Positions 9,030 to 20,206 of a stretch of 64,000 bases of DNA are shown here, one piece after another; position 1 is the stretch's first letter, and each line of letters opens with the position of its first letter. Source of the stretch: Macrolepiota albuminosa (taxonomy: Eukaryota; Basidiomycota; Agaricomycetes; Agaricales; Agaricaceae); the NCBI GenBank assembly GCA_027475525.1, contig JAMWFC010000122.1:806001-870000 (forward strand), in the 5' to 3' direction. Under the pieces are notes generated by a model. That model searched no databases. It was given only the letters and a program-made list of their open reading frames with translations, and had not been told where the DNA came from. The translations under genes and the position numbers were made by a program.

Positions 9030-11872
9030 CTACTTGCGCGCCTTGGACTTGGCCTTCCCCTTAGTGGCACCGGCGCGGTCCACCACAGGAGCAGGTTCAA
9101 CAAGACGCATCACGTAAGTAGGGTCGTGCAACACAATGACAAACAGCAAGTTCAAGGTGAGATACCTGAAAAACGTGAGAACATATCCAAACACAACGAA
9201 CACCAACGTACTTGTGACCACCGGACTCATACCAGTTGGCACTGAAACCAACACTGACGACAGAACTTTCCGGAACCTCAACATTGTTGTTTTCGTATGG
9301 ACGCCAAGAAGGAAGAGAATCAAAGTCACTGGGCATAAAACGGAACGGTTGACCGGTTTCTACCCTGCCGTCATATACAGGTACTGAGAAAATGTTAGAA
9401 CACCATCTGGAAACGAGCATAACAAGAACCTTTTTGATCAAACTCAACGACCGGCTTATACAGATCGGCAACCCCAGCCGATTTGAACACAGGAGCATCC
9501 ATCTCGGTAAACATTGAGTTACTCTTTATACCGGAGGGCCTCTTGGACTTGGGGGTCGCGTACCCACCGTCTGAAGTCACATCAAATGCAGAACCAACAA
9601 AACAACGAAGGAGGGCCTCTTGGACTTGGGGGTCGCGTACCCACCGTCTGAAGTCACATCAAATGCAGAACCAACAAAACAACAAAACACGACTCACCAA
9701 CATTGTATGTAGGGGTTTTACCCTCACCTCGAGTAACAAATGCCACACCATTACCAGAAAGAGTACCTCGAACACCGTCCAGGAGGTTGAAAACACAACC
9801 TCACCTCGAGTAACAAATGCCACACCATTACCAGAAAGAGTACCTCGAACACCGTCCAGGAGGTTGAAAACACAACCAAAACAGCAAACTGGCGAAGAGA
9901 CTCCTGATGGAATTCAACAATCTCGATACGATGCTGACCATACTTGTCAGACGGACTCCCAACAAGAACAGAACTGTCAAATAAATGTGAGGCAGTTACC
10001 ACTCCAGAGGTAATACAGACACAGAAGGGACCCGTCAAATCCCGAAGAGCCAATCGCTGCTTCGGGGCGTTGAGTTGGACAGGGTCAGTCCTGGCCAAGT
10101 TAACGTAGAAGGCGTGACGATTGAATAAAAGAGAAGCCGACAACGAACTATTTAAAGAGTCATACATAAGAACAGAAAAAAAAAATACAAAACAATAAGC
10201 AAAACGCACGTCCAATTGTCTTCATTCATATGCTCAGCAACAACACCAATGCGCGCGTAACGGATTTTACCATCACTGTTCATTTTGTCGTATCCAAAAG
10301 GCTGGATTACGAGTTGTTTCCTGTCGACAAGTTGAATAAATGCAAGCAAAATAGTAGACGTTGGTCCGCACTTAAGGAACGGCAGTCCTTGATAAGTCGA
10401 CACCATAAACTTTTCTTGGATAGAAGGCTGCATGACCGCATCCACTGCAAGCTCTTCCGCAGGATCGAGACAAGGATCAATGCTGTAGCAAGACATCAAC
10501 AAATGAGGTACAGAGATAAAGGGAATAAAATAAAATGAAATGAAATAAACATACGGTTCAACAGCATCCGAGCGGACAATCGAAAGCGGAGCAGCCAAAG
10601 CAGACGAAACGGGGACGGGAGGCACGAGAGACTCGCCATCTTCCGACAATCCATAATCGGGAGCAGAACTATCATCGACAATAAAGTCCGATAGCATGTC
10701 GCTATTATTGTCCGCAACATCCCAATCGTCGACGTTATCGTCGCCCGCCGCGACAACAAGAGGCTTCTTAACAAGCGGCCTAGGTACGGGCCGCTTAGCA
10801 ATCCTATACCAAAGCGAAAAGAACAAAATGAGCACAAGCAAATAACAGAAGAAACAATCCACACTGACACAACAGGCAAGTCATCATCGTCATCGTCAGA
10901 CAATTCAACAAGTTTTTTTGGTGCAAATTTGTCATCCAAATTTGGACTAGCGGCCTTGGCCGCAGCTCCGGCACGCGACATTTTAGGGCTTGACTGGCTC
11001 GCAAACAAAGCCTTCTCCGTCATGGTACGGGAGCGCCTTGAGAGTGCAAAACATAAGACAAACCGCGCATGAACGCGAACAAATCATAAATCACGTACAC
11101 AGCACGACCACTTGACAAGGTCGCGTCTTCAGCAGTCAATCCAGCCATAGCCCGACTACATAGCAGCAGTCAAGCAAAGTAACAAGGAAAACGGGGATAC
11201 AAACATGACAGGTGTATCAACGGACGGAATGGACACAGCCCTCTTTTTCTTGGGCGACGGCGTGGCAGGAACACTAACAGAACTGATACCAAGACATTAA
11301 GTAAAACGATAGTCACAAATACAACAAGTAACACACGCGTGGCAGGAACACTAACAGAACTGATACCAAGACATTAAGTAAAACGATAGTCACAAATACA
11401 ACAAGTAACACACAAACCCATCATGCGACGCAGAAACCTTTCGCTTAACGGCGACCCGCCGTCAATAGACCTAAAGAACATTAGCACTACAGATTACAAC
11501 ACAAAAAGAGTACTCACCCAGCAGATGGGTCGCCTGTTTCAGATCCAGAAGCTGTCGCCGCAGAAACGCTATCGAATATGCTACAATAAGCAAATCAGCA
11601 AGACCGACCGGAACTGAAAGAGCTGTACACACGCTTGCAACCTATCCGCACTCCTGCACCGAGGATAACAAGTTTTTTTCTTTAAAAAAAAAAAAAAAAA
11701 TGTACACACGCTTGCAACCTATCCGCACTCCTGCACCGAGGATAACAAGTTTTTTTCTTTAAAAAAAAAAAAAAAAAAATCAAAGACACCAATATAAAAC
11801 ACACATGGTCTTGAGTTGGTCGACAAGTGTCTGAGCCTTATTCTCTTCAGACTTTATCTTGCGAGGAGGCAT
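9030..11872 (-). CDS. Element-borne multi-exon gene of unknown function
   Basis: Not recognised. A series of short minus-strand coding segments with good splice sites reads from an ATG at 11872 (MPPRKIKSEENK) to a stop at 9030 after a basic tail KGKAKSKARK. Readable segments in order: a Ser/Thr-rich and basic stretch near 11.2 kb (ATPSPKKKRAV); an acidic run LSDDDDDD at about 10.9 kb (second possible ATG at 11023); a segment at 10.79-10.55 kb with DDNVDDWDV; a globular-looking core at 10.49-10.21 kb (STYQGLPFLKCGPTS, then KIRYARIGVVAEHM); and further exons at 10.15-10.03, about 9.45-9.25 and 9.12-9.03 kb. It looks like a disordered nuclear-type N-terminus plus a folded C-terminal half. Duplications 6, 7, 8 and 9 lie inside it, so exact exons are uncertain. 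It is divergent from the plus-strand unknown gene at 12.7 kb and shares its flanking arrays. Confidence 0.5.
9533..9686. repeat. Perfect tandem duplication, period 77 bp (no. 6)
   Basis: Positions 9533-9609 repeat exactly at 9610-9686, inside the minus-strand unknown gene. Confidence 0.95.
9722..9877. repeat. Perfect tandem duplication, period 77 bp (no. 7)
   Basis: Positions 9722-9798 repeat exactly at 9799-9875, inside the minus-strand unknown gene. Only 35 bp separate it from duplication 6. Confidence 0.95.
11260..11413. repeat. Perfect tandem duplication, period 77 bp (no. 8)
   Basis: Positions 11260-11336 repeat exactly at 11337-11413. Confidence 0.95.
11624..11779. repeat. Tandem duplication, period 77 bp (no. 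9), ending in poly-A
   Basis: Positions 11624-11700 repeat at 11701-11777. The first copy stops inside the homopolymer (17 A) while the second carries the full run (19 A). That is what an overlap ending within a homopolymer would give. Confidence 0.95.
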
Positions 11873-12444
11873 TGGTTTGTATGGTGACACAAAACACACA
11901 GAGAAAAAAGAGGAGGCAGAGAGGGGATTATCGAGGACAGTGGACAAAAGACACTTATATAGAGCAGCAAGCTGCACGTTGCATCAAAGAGGGAAAGGCA
12001 GTATAACGTAAAGAACGGTGTATCCCTTTCTTCGAACAAAATAAAATCAAGTAGAATGAAAAATTCAGTAAGACAAGATTCACAGAAGGCACAGCGGGAC
12101 CTTTTAGATAGAACACAAGCATTACAGATCCACAACTCGTAACGTTGTACCTTAATAGCCGTAACCTCAGAAGGGCAACGCACTAGAGATTCACGAACAA
12201 GAGGACAAAGAAAGAGAGACAGAGGAACATCACAAGGTCTGTTCCTGAACAGTTGAGGATGATAAAACGAAGCCAGAAACGAAGCCAGAAATTAATGTAC
12301 CATTGGAAACAGACTACGGAAAGCATCAAGATGACAGGCACAGAAGGTACCAAACAACCAAAGTGCATATACCAAAAAAGACAAAGCCGATAGGAAGGAA
12401 ACGAGTTGGGTATGGGATAGGTAAACCAAGATACGTCACGTCAT

Positions 12445-12598
12445 ACACAGGAAAACAGTCGAGGCACTCACTGATCACTTCCTGATACTATAAAGAATAC
12501 ACAGATAGCACAACAGACTAGACACAGGAAAACAGTCGAGGCACTCACTGATCACTTCCTGATACTATAAAGAATACACAGATAGCACAACAGACTAG
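12445..12598. repeat. Perfect tandem duplication, period 77 bp (no. 10)
   Basis: Positions 12445-12521 repeat exactly at 12522-12598. The surrounding 11.9-12.69 kb holds only scattered short frames and is probably the shared upstream region of the two divergent unknown genes. Confidence 0.95.
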
Positions 12599-12695
12599 AG
12601 GATATCAAGACACAGCAGCAATACAATGTACGTCTAGCCACTGTCCGACAGGTGTATTATGCTGACAGAGCCACAATAGATATATCATAACAGAA

Positions 12696-13860
12696 ATGAC
12701 CTTAGGAGCAGATTACGACACAGAGGCAGCAAGTAAGCAACATTTACAGACACTCAACATCAGTAGACTCATTACGCAACCAAGAAACCGCGATCGAGAA
12801 AGCCATACGCAAAGGAGAAGAAGAAAACGACGTTATGTTGACTAGCGTCGCACGCGTAAGTAACCAAACTGCACATCGTATGTCGGACTCTCAACATACA
12901 AGACACAACAGGAACCAAGATGGGCAGAAGCCATTAAGACAAAAGAAGTAAATAAGCCTCACTCATGGTGACTAGTGTACGTCCACAAAGACGGCGATAT
13001 ATCAGACGAGGAGTTAGTTTTCACGGTATACGGAGCCATCAGCGAAAAGGATCTCCTGCCACTGAAAAGAGAAACGCGCATGAGGTGCGTTCAATGAGAT
13101 CCAATATAACAGAGTCTAATCACATAAAGCAGCGACTACAGACGACTGAAATACATGAAGCAATACGTGAAGCTGGATGGCCTAGGAACAAAACATTTCG
13201 ACGATGCAATGATAGGAGCAACGGAGATTAGCAAGTACTTTGAACTTGAGTTCTCAGAAGGCCGACTCGAATGCTGGTACAACGCGTTACTCGGACAGCA
13301 AGAAAGATCACTAGACATCGCGAACAGGATATTTACACCGGCATGCGATGTGGAGAAGAACGAACAACACATTCCCATGGACAGGGAACTAGACCCGTAC
13401 AATCTCACAGAGAAAATAAGGCAGAAAGGGTTCATGATTACCGAAGACAACGTGGTCCAATTTTCGAAGATGAAGGTAAATGAAGGGAACAGGACAACGT
13501 AAGTACAACACAATAGAGCAACACACAAAACTGAAGGAAACTTAAGATACGAACATTACAAGCCGGAAAGATTCCGAGTGGGAGACCTCGTTTCTGTCCA
13601 GCTATCTTTCCAGGTTGTTAACCTGGCGGGTGGGAAACTCAAAATGCTTCTCGTATTGAGATCCATGACTCTTATCGAGCACCGGTCTAGCTTCATAAAA
13701 GTGAGCGACAAAGCAACACAGTAAACACACTGATAAACACCCCACAGAACGTAGTATCCAACGAAGGGACCAAGAACAAACTGAAGAGAAAGCTGAGAGA
13801 CATTTCAGACAAGGGCCAGAACAGAATGGACGTAGACGCATCAGGCAACGGCAACCAATG
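12696..13860 (+). CDS. Element-borne multi-exon gene of unknown function
   Basis: Not recognised. Exons readable in frame: 12696-12732 (MTLGADYDTEAA); about 12769-12862 (an acidic/basic helix, IEKAIRKGEEENDV); a segment around 12980-13085 (VHKDGDISDEELVF, then LLPLKRETRM); about 13138-13500 (YVKLDGLGTKHFDDAM, CWYNALLGQQERSL, FTPACDVEKNEQ); and about 13542-13700 (RFRVGDLVSVQLSF, then KLKMLLVLRSMTLIE). The last motif resembles a segment I associate with uncharacterised agaricomycete proteins, from memory only. Donors and acceptors are good, but one junction near 12.97 kb does not resolve in frame, so the copy may be damaged. The gene lies between 28-bp arrays 2 and 3, divergent from the 9.0-11.9 kb gene. 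Confidence 0.5.
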
Positions 13861-13916
13861 ATTACATCGATCAAAAAGCCTTCAATTGCGACCACGACAC
13901 TCGGATCACATTCGCT

Positions 13917-14070
13917 TTGTCACATTGTCAATAACGGCCTCGTTGATCTTTGCCAATCGCATATAGTTTCGACTACGATTCACAGACACTTGCTTGTCAC
14001 ATTGTCAATAACGGCCTCGTTGATCTTTGCCAATCGCATATAGTTTCGACTACGATTCACAGACACTTGC
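13917..14070. repeat. Perfect tandem duplication, period 77 bp (no. 11)
   Basis: Positions 13917-13993 repeat exactly at 13994-14070. Confidence 0.95.
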
Positions 14071-14255
14071 TCGGGTCTGACTATATTGTCGTCCTGCTTC
14101 CTTCTCTAACGAGTCCACTGGACCCGTATTTTGTTTCTCCCTCATCCACCGATCCTTCTCGTTTTAGTCGCTTTTATAGTATTCCCGCATCATCATATTA
14201 CCAAATACACTGCATTTGCCCGCAAATGTAATATCACAAACAAACAACCGCGAAG

Positions 14256-14345
14256 GCTTACATAAACCGCAGCTGGAGCGACGGCTTACATAAACCATAG
14301 CTGGAGCAACAGCTTACAGAGCAGCAACTTACATAATGTCAACTT
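14256..14345 (+). repeat. 28-bp tandem repeat array 3
   Basis: Units at 14256, 14284 and 14312 in 28-bp phase with the GCTTACATAAACC core, then two degenerate units containing ACTTACATAA. Same orientation as array 2. Likely right boundary of the element complex. Confidence 0.85.
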
Positions 14346-14900
14346 ACATAACCAGCGGCCAGGAATTTATTTCTATTTTCTTTTGACGCGACCCCAACTT
14401 GTACATATTTTATTCACTTTCGTACTTCTTCACTTTTGTTGTTCACCAGTTCATTAGTTCAATAATATTTCATTCCTGCTGACAAGTCGATAGCTACCTA
14501 TCTAGTGTACTTTTGTTGTTCACCAGTTCATTAGTTCAATAATATTTCATTCCTGCTGACAAGTCGATAGCTACCTATCTAGTGTAAGTAGACTATGTTA
14601 TCGTAATATAACAATTCATCTATCGACGATGTAAACGACTGCTGGAGCAAAGAAATAATGAAACATTCTCACATCTGTCAGAAAACATAACAAATTACAT
14701 ACACAATAAAAATATACAAACAGGAAACAAATGAAAATAAATCAAGATAAAGGATAGCAAAACAAACAAATAAAAATAAAAAACACATTCGTATATATAA
14801 TCCATCGACTTGGTGAAATAAACACAATAATGCGCTCAACACAAGAAAATTATATATATGTGTATATAAAGAAAACGCAAGGATTTTTCAACATGAGGAT
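14346..14900. other. AT-rich non-coding stretch
   Basis: No gene seen. Mostly A/T-rich with TATATATGTGTATATA-type low complexity near 14.85 kb. Contains duplication 12. Confidence 0.6.
14432..14585. repeat. Perfect tandem duplication, period 77 bp (no. 12)
   Basis: Positions 14432-14508 repeat exactly at 14509-14585. Non-coding. Confidence 0.95.
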
Positions 14901-14907
14901 GAACATA

Positions 14908-15140
14908 ATAGCCGGTAGAGATAGCCGAAAGGGAGCAAATATCGAGGACATGGCAGTAATAGCCGGTAGTAATAGCCGGTAAAGATAGCCGAAAGGGAGC
15001 AAATATCGAGGACATGGTAGTAATAGCCGGTAAAGATAGCCGAAAGGGAGCAAATATCGAGGACATGGTAGTAATAGCCGGTAGTAATAGCCGGTAAAGA
15101 TAGCCGAAAGGGAGCAAATATCGAGGACATAGCCGGTAGA
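14908..15140. repeat. 51/64-bp minisatellite, four units
   Basis: The landmark GCCGAAAGGGAGCAAATATC recurs at 14924, 14988, 15039 and 15103, giving spacings of 64, 51 and 64 bp. The 13-bp difference is an extra TAATAGCCGGTAG block, so units alternate between a short and a long form. It abuts the truncated end of the LINE relic. Confidence 0.9.
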
Positions 15141-15141
15141 G

Positions 15142-17106
15142 GAAGAGAACGGCAACTGCCGAGATCACGTGAGGGGCACAAATTTCGAGGACAAAATGCG
15201 CGCCAAAGCAGGTAGTAAAACCTCAGTCTACTAAAGTAGACCTCGGAATGTTCCTCCTTGGTCTTCCTGATGCATTTAGACATTTCACAAGACAGCTGGG
15301 CTGCTTCCAATCTAGAGGGGTGATCTACTATGTCATGAAAGCAAAAGGCTAGGTTGTCAGCTCTGCACCTCTAAGCCTTTAGCTTTTTGAGGTCTTTGGT
15401 CCACTAGTGCTTGGTGTATGGGCACAGGTTTTGCATGGAGACAATTTCATCTCTAAAGGCCATTTCCTAGATGATAGAAGTAAGATCTCTGACCTTCTGA
15501 TCAAACTTGGCAGGCAAGGTGATGAGACAGGCTGGGAAGGCAGGGATGATGGTCAGAAATGGTAGGGTGGAGGTTGAGAGCAACTATGCATGAGACTATA
15601 GGATCTCTCATGCTCAACATCTGCCAGACATTGTCAGAGCATGTCTATCTGTCACTCACAGTCTGGAATGTGGAGAGCCCTGAAGGAAAGGCAAGCTTGA
15701 GGTCAAAGTCCTGGAAGAGGGTCAGTAGTAGTTAGATCATCTCCTCTGAGGAGTTCAGGTGGCAATTGGCTGGGACTTCCAATATTGGGTAGTGGCAGTT
15801 AAGGTCACCACTCATCACTACCAGGTGGTCCTATAGAGAAGAGTAGATTGTGGGTGATGAGCTTGTAAAAAAGGAAGATAGGGCCATCAGCACCTTGTTG
15901 TGAGTACAATTGTTATATACATTAAAGAGTGAAATGCTCCTATGCAGTCCACTGAAGTGGACTGCTGAGATGTCAACTGAGTCAACTGGGAGAATCAAGA
16001 AGGAGTCTGTTGAGATGTTAGTGTTAATGAGCATAGCAGAGCAAGAGAAACTGCTTCTGTCCTTGTGGTGTGGAAAAGTGTATATGACCTGCCAGTATCT
16101 GGAGGCCTTGGTGTTGCTAAGGTGATCTAGGAGGGGTTCCTGCAGGGTTAGGACATCCTAGTCCTCAGGATTTGCCATGTTGATCATTGCTACCTGAGTG
16201 ATGTTGGACTTTCTGGCATTCTGTTGCCAGACTCAAAGTTTTGCTGGTGCTGAGGTTGGCCTGCTAATCATAGAGATGCTGCCTGCATGAGTTCTTTGGA
16301 GCTAGGAGAGCCAACCTCATCTGGTGTAGGTAGTCCTAGAAAAGTATCTAGAGTGCTGGGCCTTAAACTGCTGGAAATCCTGTTGGCCACATTAGTCCTC
16401 AAAGTAGTCAAGGAAGGAATCAGGAACTGGCTATCTAGTGACAAGCTCAGTAGAGGCAGTGATCTAGGTGGCAGGAGTCTTAGGGCTAGGAGTAGCAGGG
16501 TGGATAATTGTTTGGGTGGGGCCTTGATCCAAGTGGATGAGTCAGCTGTTGGGAAGAATGGCATAGCATTCTCAGAGAAGCAGGTGTCATAAATTGACAA
16601 CACATCTCATCAATGGGCTTAGTGCCCTCAAATACAATGCCCTGATCATCTATAAGGGAATATCCCTTAGTCCTAAGATTGCCATTGTGCATTCATTGGT
16701 ATGTGATGCAGTCGCTCATCAACTCAGCCATTGGCATGTGCAGCATCATGGATGCCTTGCTTTCCACTTTGAAATCCATGCTGGCTTGACCATCCAGACC
16801 TGGATTATCTGTCCTGGGGTCTTGGGTATGCATGTGAGAAGGCTCCTCACACCATCCTTGTCCTGCTGAAGAATGAAAATTACTCACCGGGTTTGCCTTG
16901 GGCACTTCCTGCACCCATGCTAGTGCCTCCACTAGCTCAACTCCTATGTCTTGATTACAACATGCCAAACATTCCTTGGACATGTGGCTCCAGGAGGTTG
17001 ATACCCCCAATTGCCTTGCGGCCTTATGCTGCAAATACATCTGGAGTTCTAATAACAGAACCTGCACCATTAAATCAGTATATTTAGTACTAAATACGGG
17101 GAGCAC
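15142..17106 (-). pseudogene. Decayed LINE (non-LTR retrotransposon) with endonuclease domain, RT missing
   Basis: Minus-strand translation across stops and shifts gives the order of an AP-type endonuclease of fungal LINEs: WQQNARKS and WDVLTLQEP (about 16.24-16.13 kb), DSVDISAVHFSGL and LFNVYNNCTHN (16.0-15.9 kb), SGDLNCHYP (about 15.80 kb), CSDNVWQM and a terminal SDHHPC (about 15.6-15.5 kb). IRKTKEEHSEVYF near 15.27 kb resembles the linker that precedes reverse transcriptase. No RT domain follows, and the sequence is cut at the minisatellite. Frames at 17106-16693 and 16603-16268 may be remnants of the first ORF. The block contains almost no CG dinucleotides, as expected for long CpG methylation and deamination. 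Dead element. Confidence 0.7.
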
Positions 17107-20100
17107 ATTGTGCCCTTGCCAACTAAGTGCTACTATGTGTGCTGAGGTGTAATGCTCAAGTCACACCTGGGTGGTGAATTTTGTCACCTCTGGGTGCAAG
17201 TAATCAACTTTGCAGTCAATGAGTGATCTTCCACTTGCAGATGTTCAGATTCTAAAATGTAATGCTTCATGTTCAAAGACAGCAACAGCTGATAATCTGT
17301 TAGAAGATTACACCTAAATCACAATATATTAATCCTCAGTCTTTTGTGTATATTCTGTGCAAATTTAAATCACAGTATGTTACTCTATGATTTAGGTAAG
17401 CAGTGTCTATAATTCATAAGTAAGTTGCTCATCCTCATTCTTCCATACAGATGACTGAGGTGTCTGACATCTAGAAGTAATATATATATTATTTTGTCTA
17501 TTGTCCCTTTGTTGTTCCAGACATGTTATTTTATTTTGCTTGATCACTCTGTGGGTGGCCCTGATGTGCCTAATCTCAAGAAAACTTAGGGTCAATTTAA
17601 ACTTGTGTATCATTTCTTATCACTAAAAATCTCAGACTGTGTGCTGTGTTTTTTCTTTTTGTCCACAACAATTCATAATCTGTATGCTTGCAGGTTTTCT
17701 TGTCATTTACACAAGTCTGTCCTTTTTTCTTGTCTGCAATAATTATCTGAACACTTGCTCTTGTAGGTTTTGTTAGAACTGTAGCAGGAGGGTACTTAAT
17801 ATTGATTGTATCTATATATCTGAGGAAGACAAACCATGGGTAGTCAGCATGAGTCTGACAATGGTGTATATTGATGTCTCAATCTCAAAAGCCTGGGCTC
17901 TCAATGGGGCTTATTATGTCTAAAGAAGATGGAGTCACTTGTGAGTCAAGAAGAAAATGTATGATTTTCTGCACCAATACCTAAATACAACTAAATCACA
18001 ATATATTCAGTCTATTTGCGACAGATATTAATTATTGCATGCCAACAATTTGGTGTGTAACACCATTCATAATCACATTGGTACTCATTTAATTGGTATG
18101 TCACTGAACAAGCCCAAGAAAAAAATAGAATGAAAGATTATGGAGTCCTTCCATTCCCCCAATCGTCTCTAGTCAATTTTCAGCACCTCCCTCTGCATTT
18201 GTTACTTGGTGCAACACTTTCTCTCCATACTGTTTTTTTTGCTTGTTGCTTCTTTTAACTCTTTCTTTGTGAACACCTCTTGTGTCAACAGATGGAATGG
18301 AAGCCGGTGCATGTACATAGTGAATGCTTATAGCTATCACTCCCACCACATGGATCGTAATGTCTACTTTTCGACACCAAGGCCCATGCATAATCTCAAC
18401 TTGTTCTGTTCTAATCTTTGATACTCAACTTACGTCCTTGTTGATCATTTCTTGTATGACCAGTTCAGTTACGTGTTATACTTTGACCCCTCTCTAGAAC
18501 TGACCCGTGAGCTATTCCTGTCTTGACCTATTATTGATAACTCTTACCTGGTGATACATAGATTCGACGTAACTTTGTACAATCAACAGCATAATTGCAC
18601 CTAGCTTGATGGAGGTTGTTTATGGTTTCGGACTTTATGGGTGTCCTGGGCCATGTCCCAGCCCAAAATCTGTGTAAGTCGGCCGCAAGTCGTCCGAGTC
18701 TACATACAATCAAAAGCGCCCGACGTCGAAGACCAGTTGGAACACTGGTAGAAAGGCAAGACATAACCCAACATTCCACATATACTGAAGCGCAGGAAAG
18801 GCTTTGAGTGATCAATGCAAGCTGGAGTCTGAGTTTGGGAGGGTAAAGTGAACAAGTATGCAAGGCTCCTCTCCCAGTAGCACAATTTGGTTGGCCAGGA
18901 AAACTGGTACATACAGTAAGCGTGTAACCTTTTGCATGCGGCACCCGTAAGCGTGCCTTGATGTTGAAGAAACTAGATGTATACATACCATCTATATACC
19001 ATAAAACCCTGAGTAGATTCTTTCAGAGACTGACGTTAAGTTCCTGTCACTTAGATATGCTAGACTTACTGTGCCGTAGACCTCCACGGTCCCAATTCCA
19101 AAATACCCAGAATCCGCTGTTGGCCGAGGATACCAAAGACTGCCTGGGAACCCGCATCCTCAATAGGACAGTCTCTCCGGCTGAAACACACATTTACCAT
19201 CACCGCCGGTTGTTTTGAATGAGCTTTTACGTATTCAGTAATGTATACTTGGAAGGAAACAAGGAGAGTTCTTGTTACAGATCGTTCTTTATTCTTCTAT
19301 CTGTTCCTCTGACAGCTTCTCTCACATCGCTCAAACCGGTTCCAGAGGTCCTTGCATCAACAGCGCTTTGTCCTGGTTCTGCCAGCACAGAACATCAAAT
19401 GTTGGCTTCGCTGACCTAAATTTATGTGGTATAAAAGTGACTCATGTGACCATGAGAACACAGGTTCCTGGACTTCTAGAGATGATGATGTGATGTTCCG
19501 TGGACTTTCTCCCACAGTATAATAATGGTGGAACTCGAGTTATGACGAGGCTGTGTATACAAACGATCGAGAGTCCTGATATGTACATACTGGCGATCGA
19601 TGTCGGCCAAGGTTTTCTCGGGTTAGAACCGTGCCAAACGACCTACAGCTGCCCCCACATGAACCAAGCATCAACGATTTTAGTACCCTGACAGACTCCA
19701 ATAGTGAACCGCGTGCAGATGTAAATTTTCCCTAGAATGTTAAGTAGATCATATGTCGAGAGGCGGCAGTTGTCTTGGTACTTCGGAATGGAAACAAAAC
19801 CTCCGACATGAGTGGGCCGAAGGCTTCGGGCCGATCAATTGTCATCAATGTCGATCACAAAAATTACTCTTACAGAGCGCCTCGACAAGGAGTAGAGCTG
19901 ATACACTCTAGGAGAATAGAGATGGGCTTCATGGCTTTTCTAAAGAAGCCCTTGAAGGAATCTAGATGGAGAGTAAGGTCGAGGTACGCCTTGAAACGGA
20001 ATCAGAATGCAACCGTGGGGTGTCAGGGGGCTTGCTTTTCCATCAACGCCGACGGCCGGCCGAAGATCAGGCAATTTCTCTCATTTCTATCTCTCCACGC

Positions 20101-20206
20101 TTTCGCCATCCCTCTCTCCCTCCTTGACCTCTTCCGGTCATACCCTTTTTTCCTGCAATTACATTCTTTCCTTTTTCACTCTAATCTTTCTTTCCTCGTT
20201 TCAACA
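17107..20206. other. Gene-poor interval
   Basis: No gene supported. The 17.1-18.16 kb part is AT-rich and CpG-poor like the adjoining LINE relic. It holds an 86-bp inverted-repeat unit at 17312-17397 with ends ACCTAAATCA/TGATTTAGGT; a related CTAAATCACAATATATT copy lies near 17990. From about 18.2 kb composition returns to normal, but only short unrelated frames are present up to the glyoxal oxidase gene. Confidence 0.5.
20071..20206 (+). promoter_or_regulatory. Pyrimidine-rich leader of the oxidase gene
   Basis: About 135 bp strongly enriched in C and T (TCTC, CCCTC and CTTTC runs) end one base before the start codon. Such CT blocks are common at fungal transcription starts. No TATA box was seen. 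Confidence 0.35.

Noticed and set aside
14836..15310. Three overlapping minus-strand frames with repeated LLPFGYLYRLL-type sequence
   Set aside because: They are translations of the 51/64-bp minisatellite in different frames, not a repeat protein.
18206..18986. Candidate genes between the LINE relic and the oxidase
   Set aside because: Frames under 155 codons on both strands with no family resemblance and no consistent splicing.
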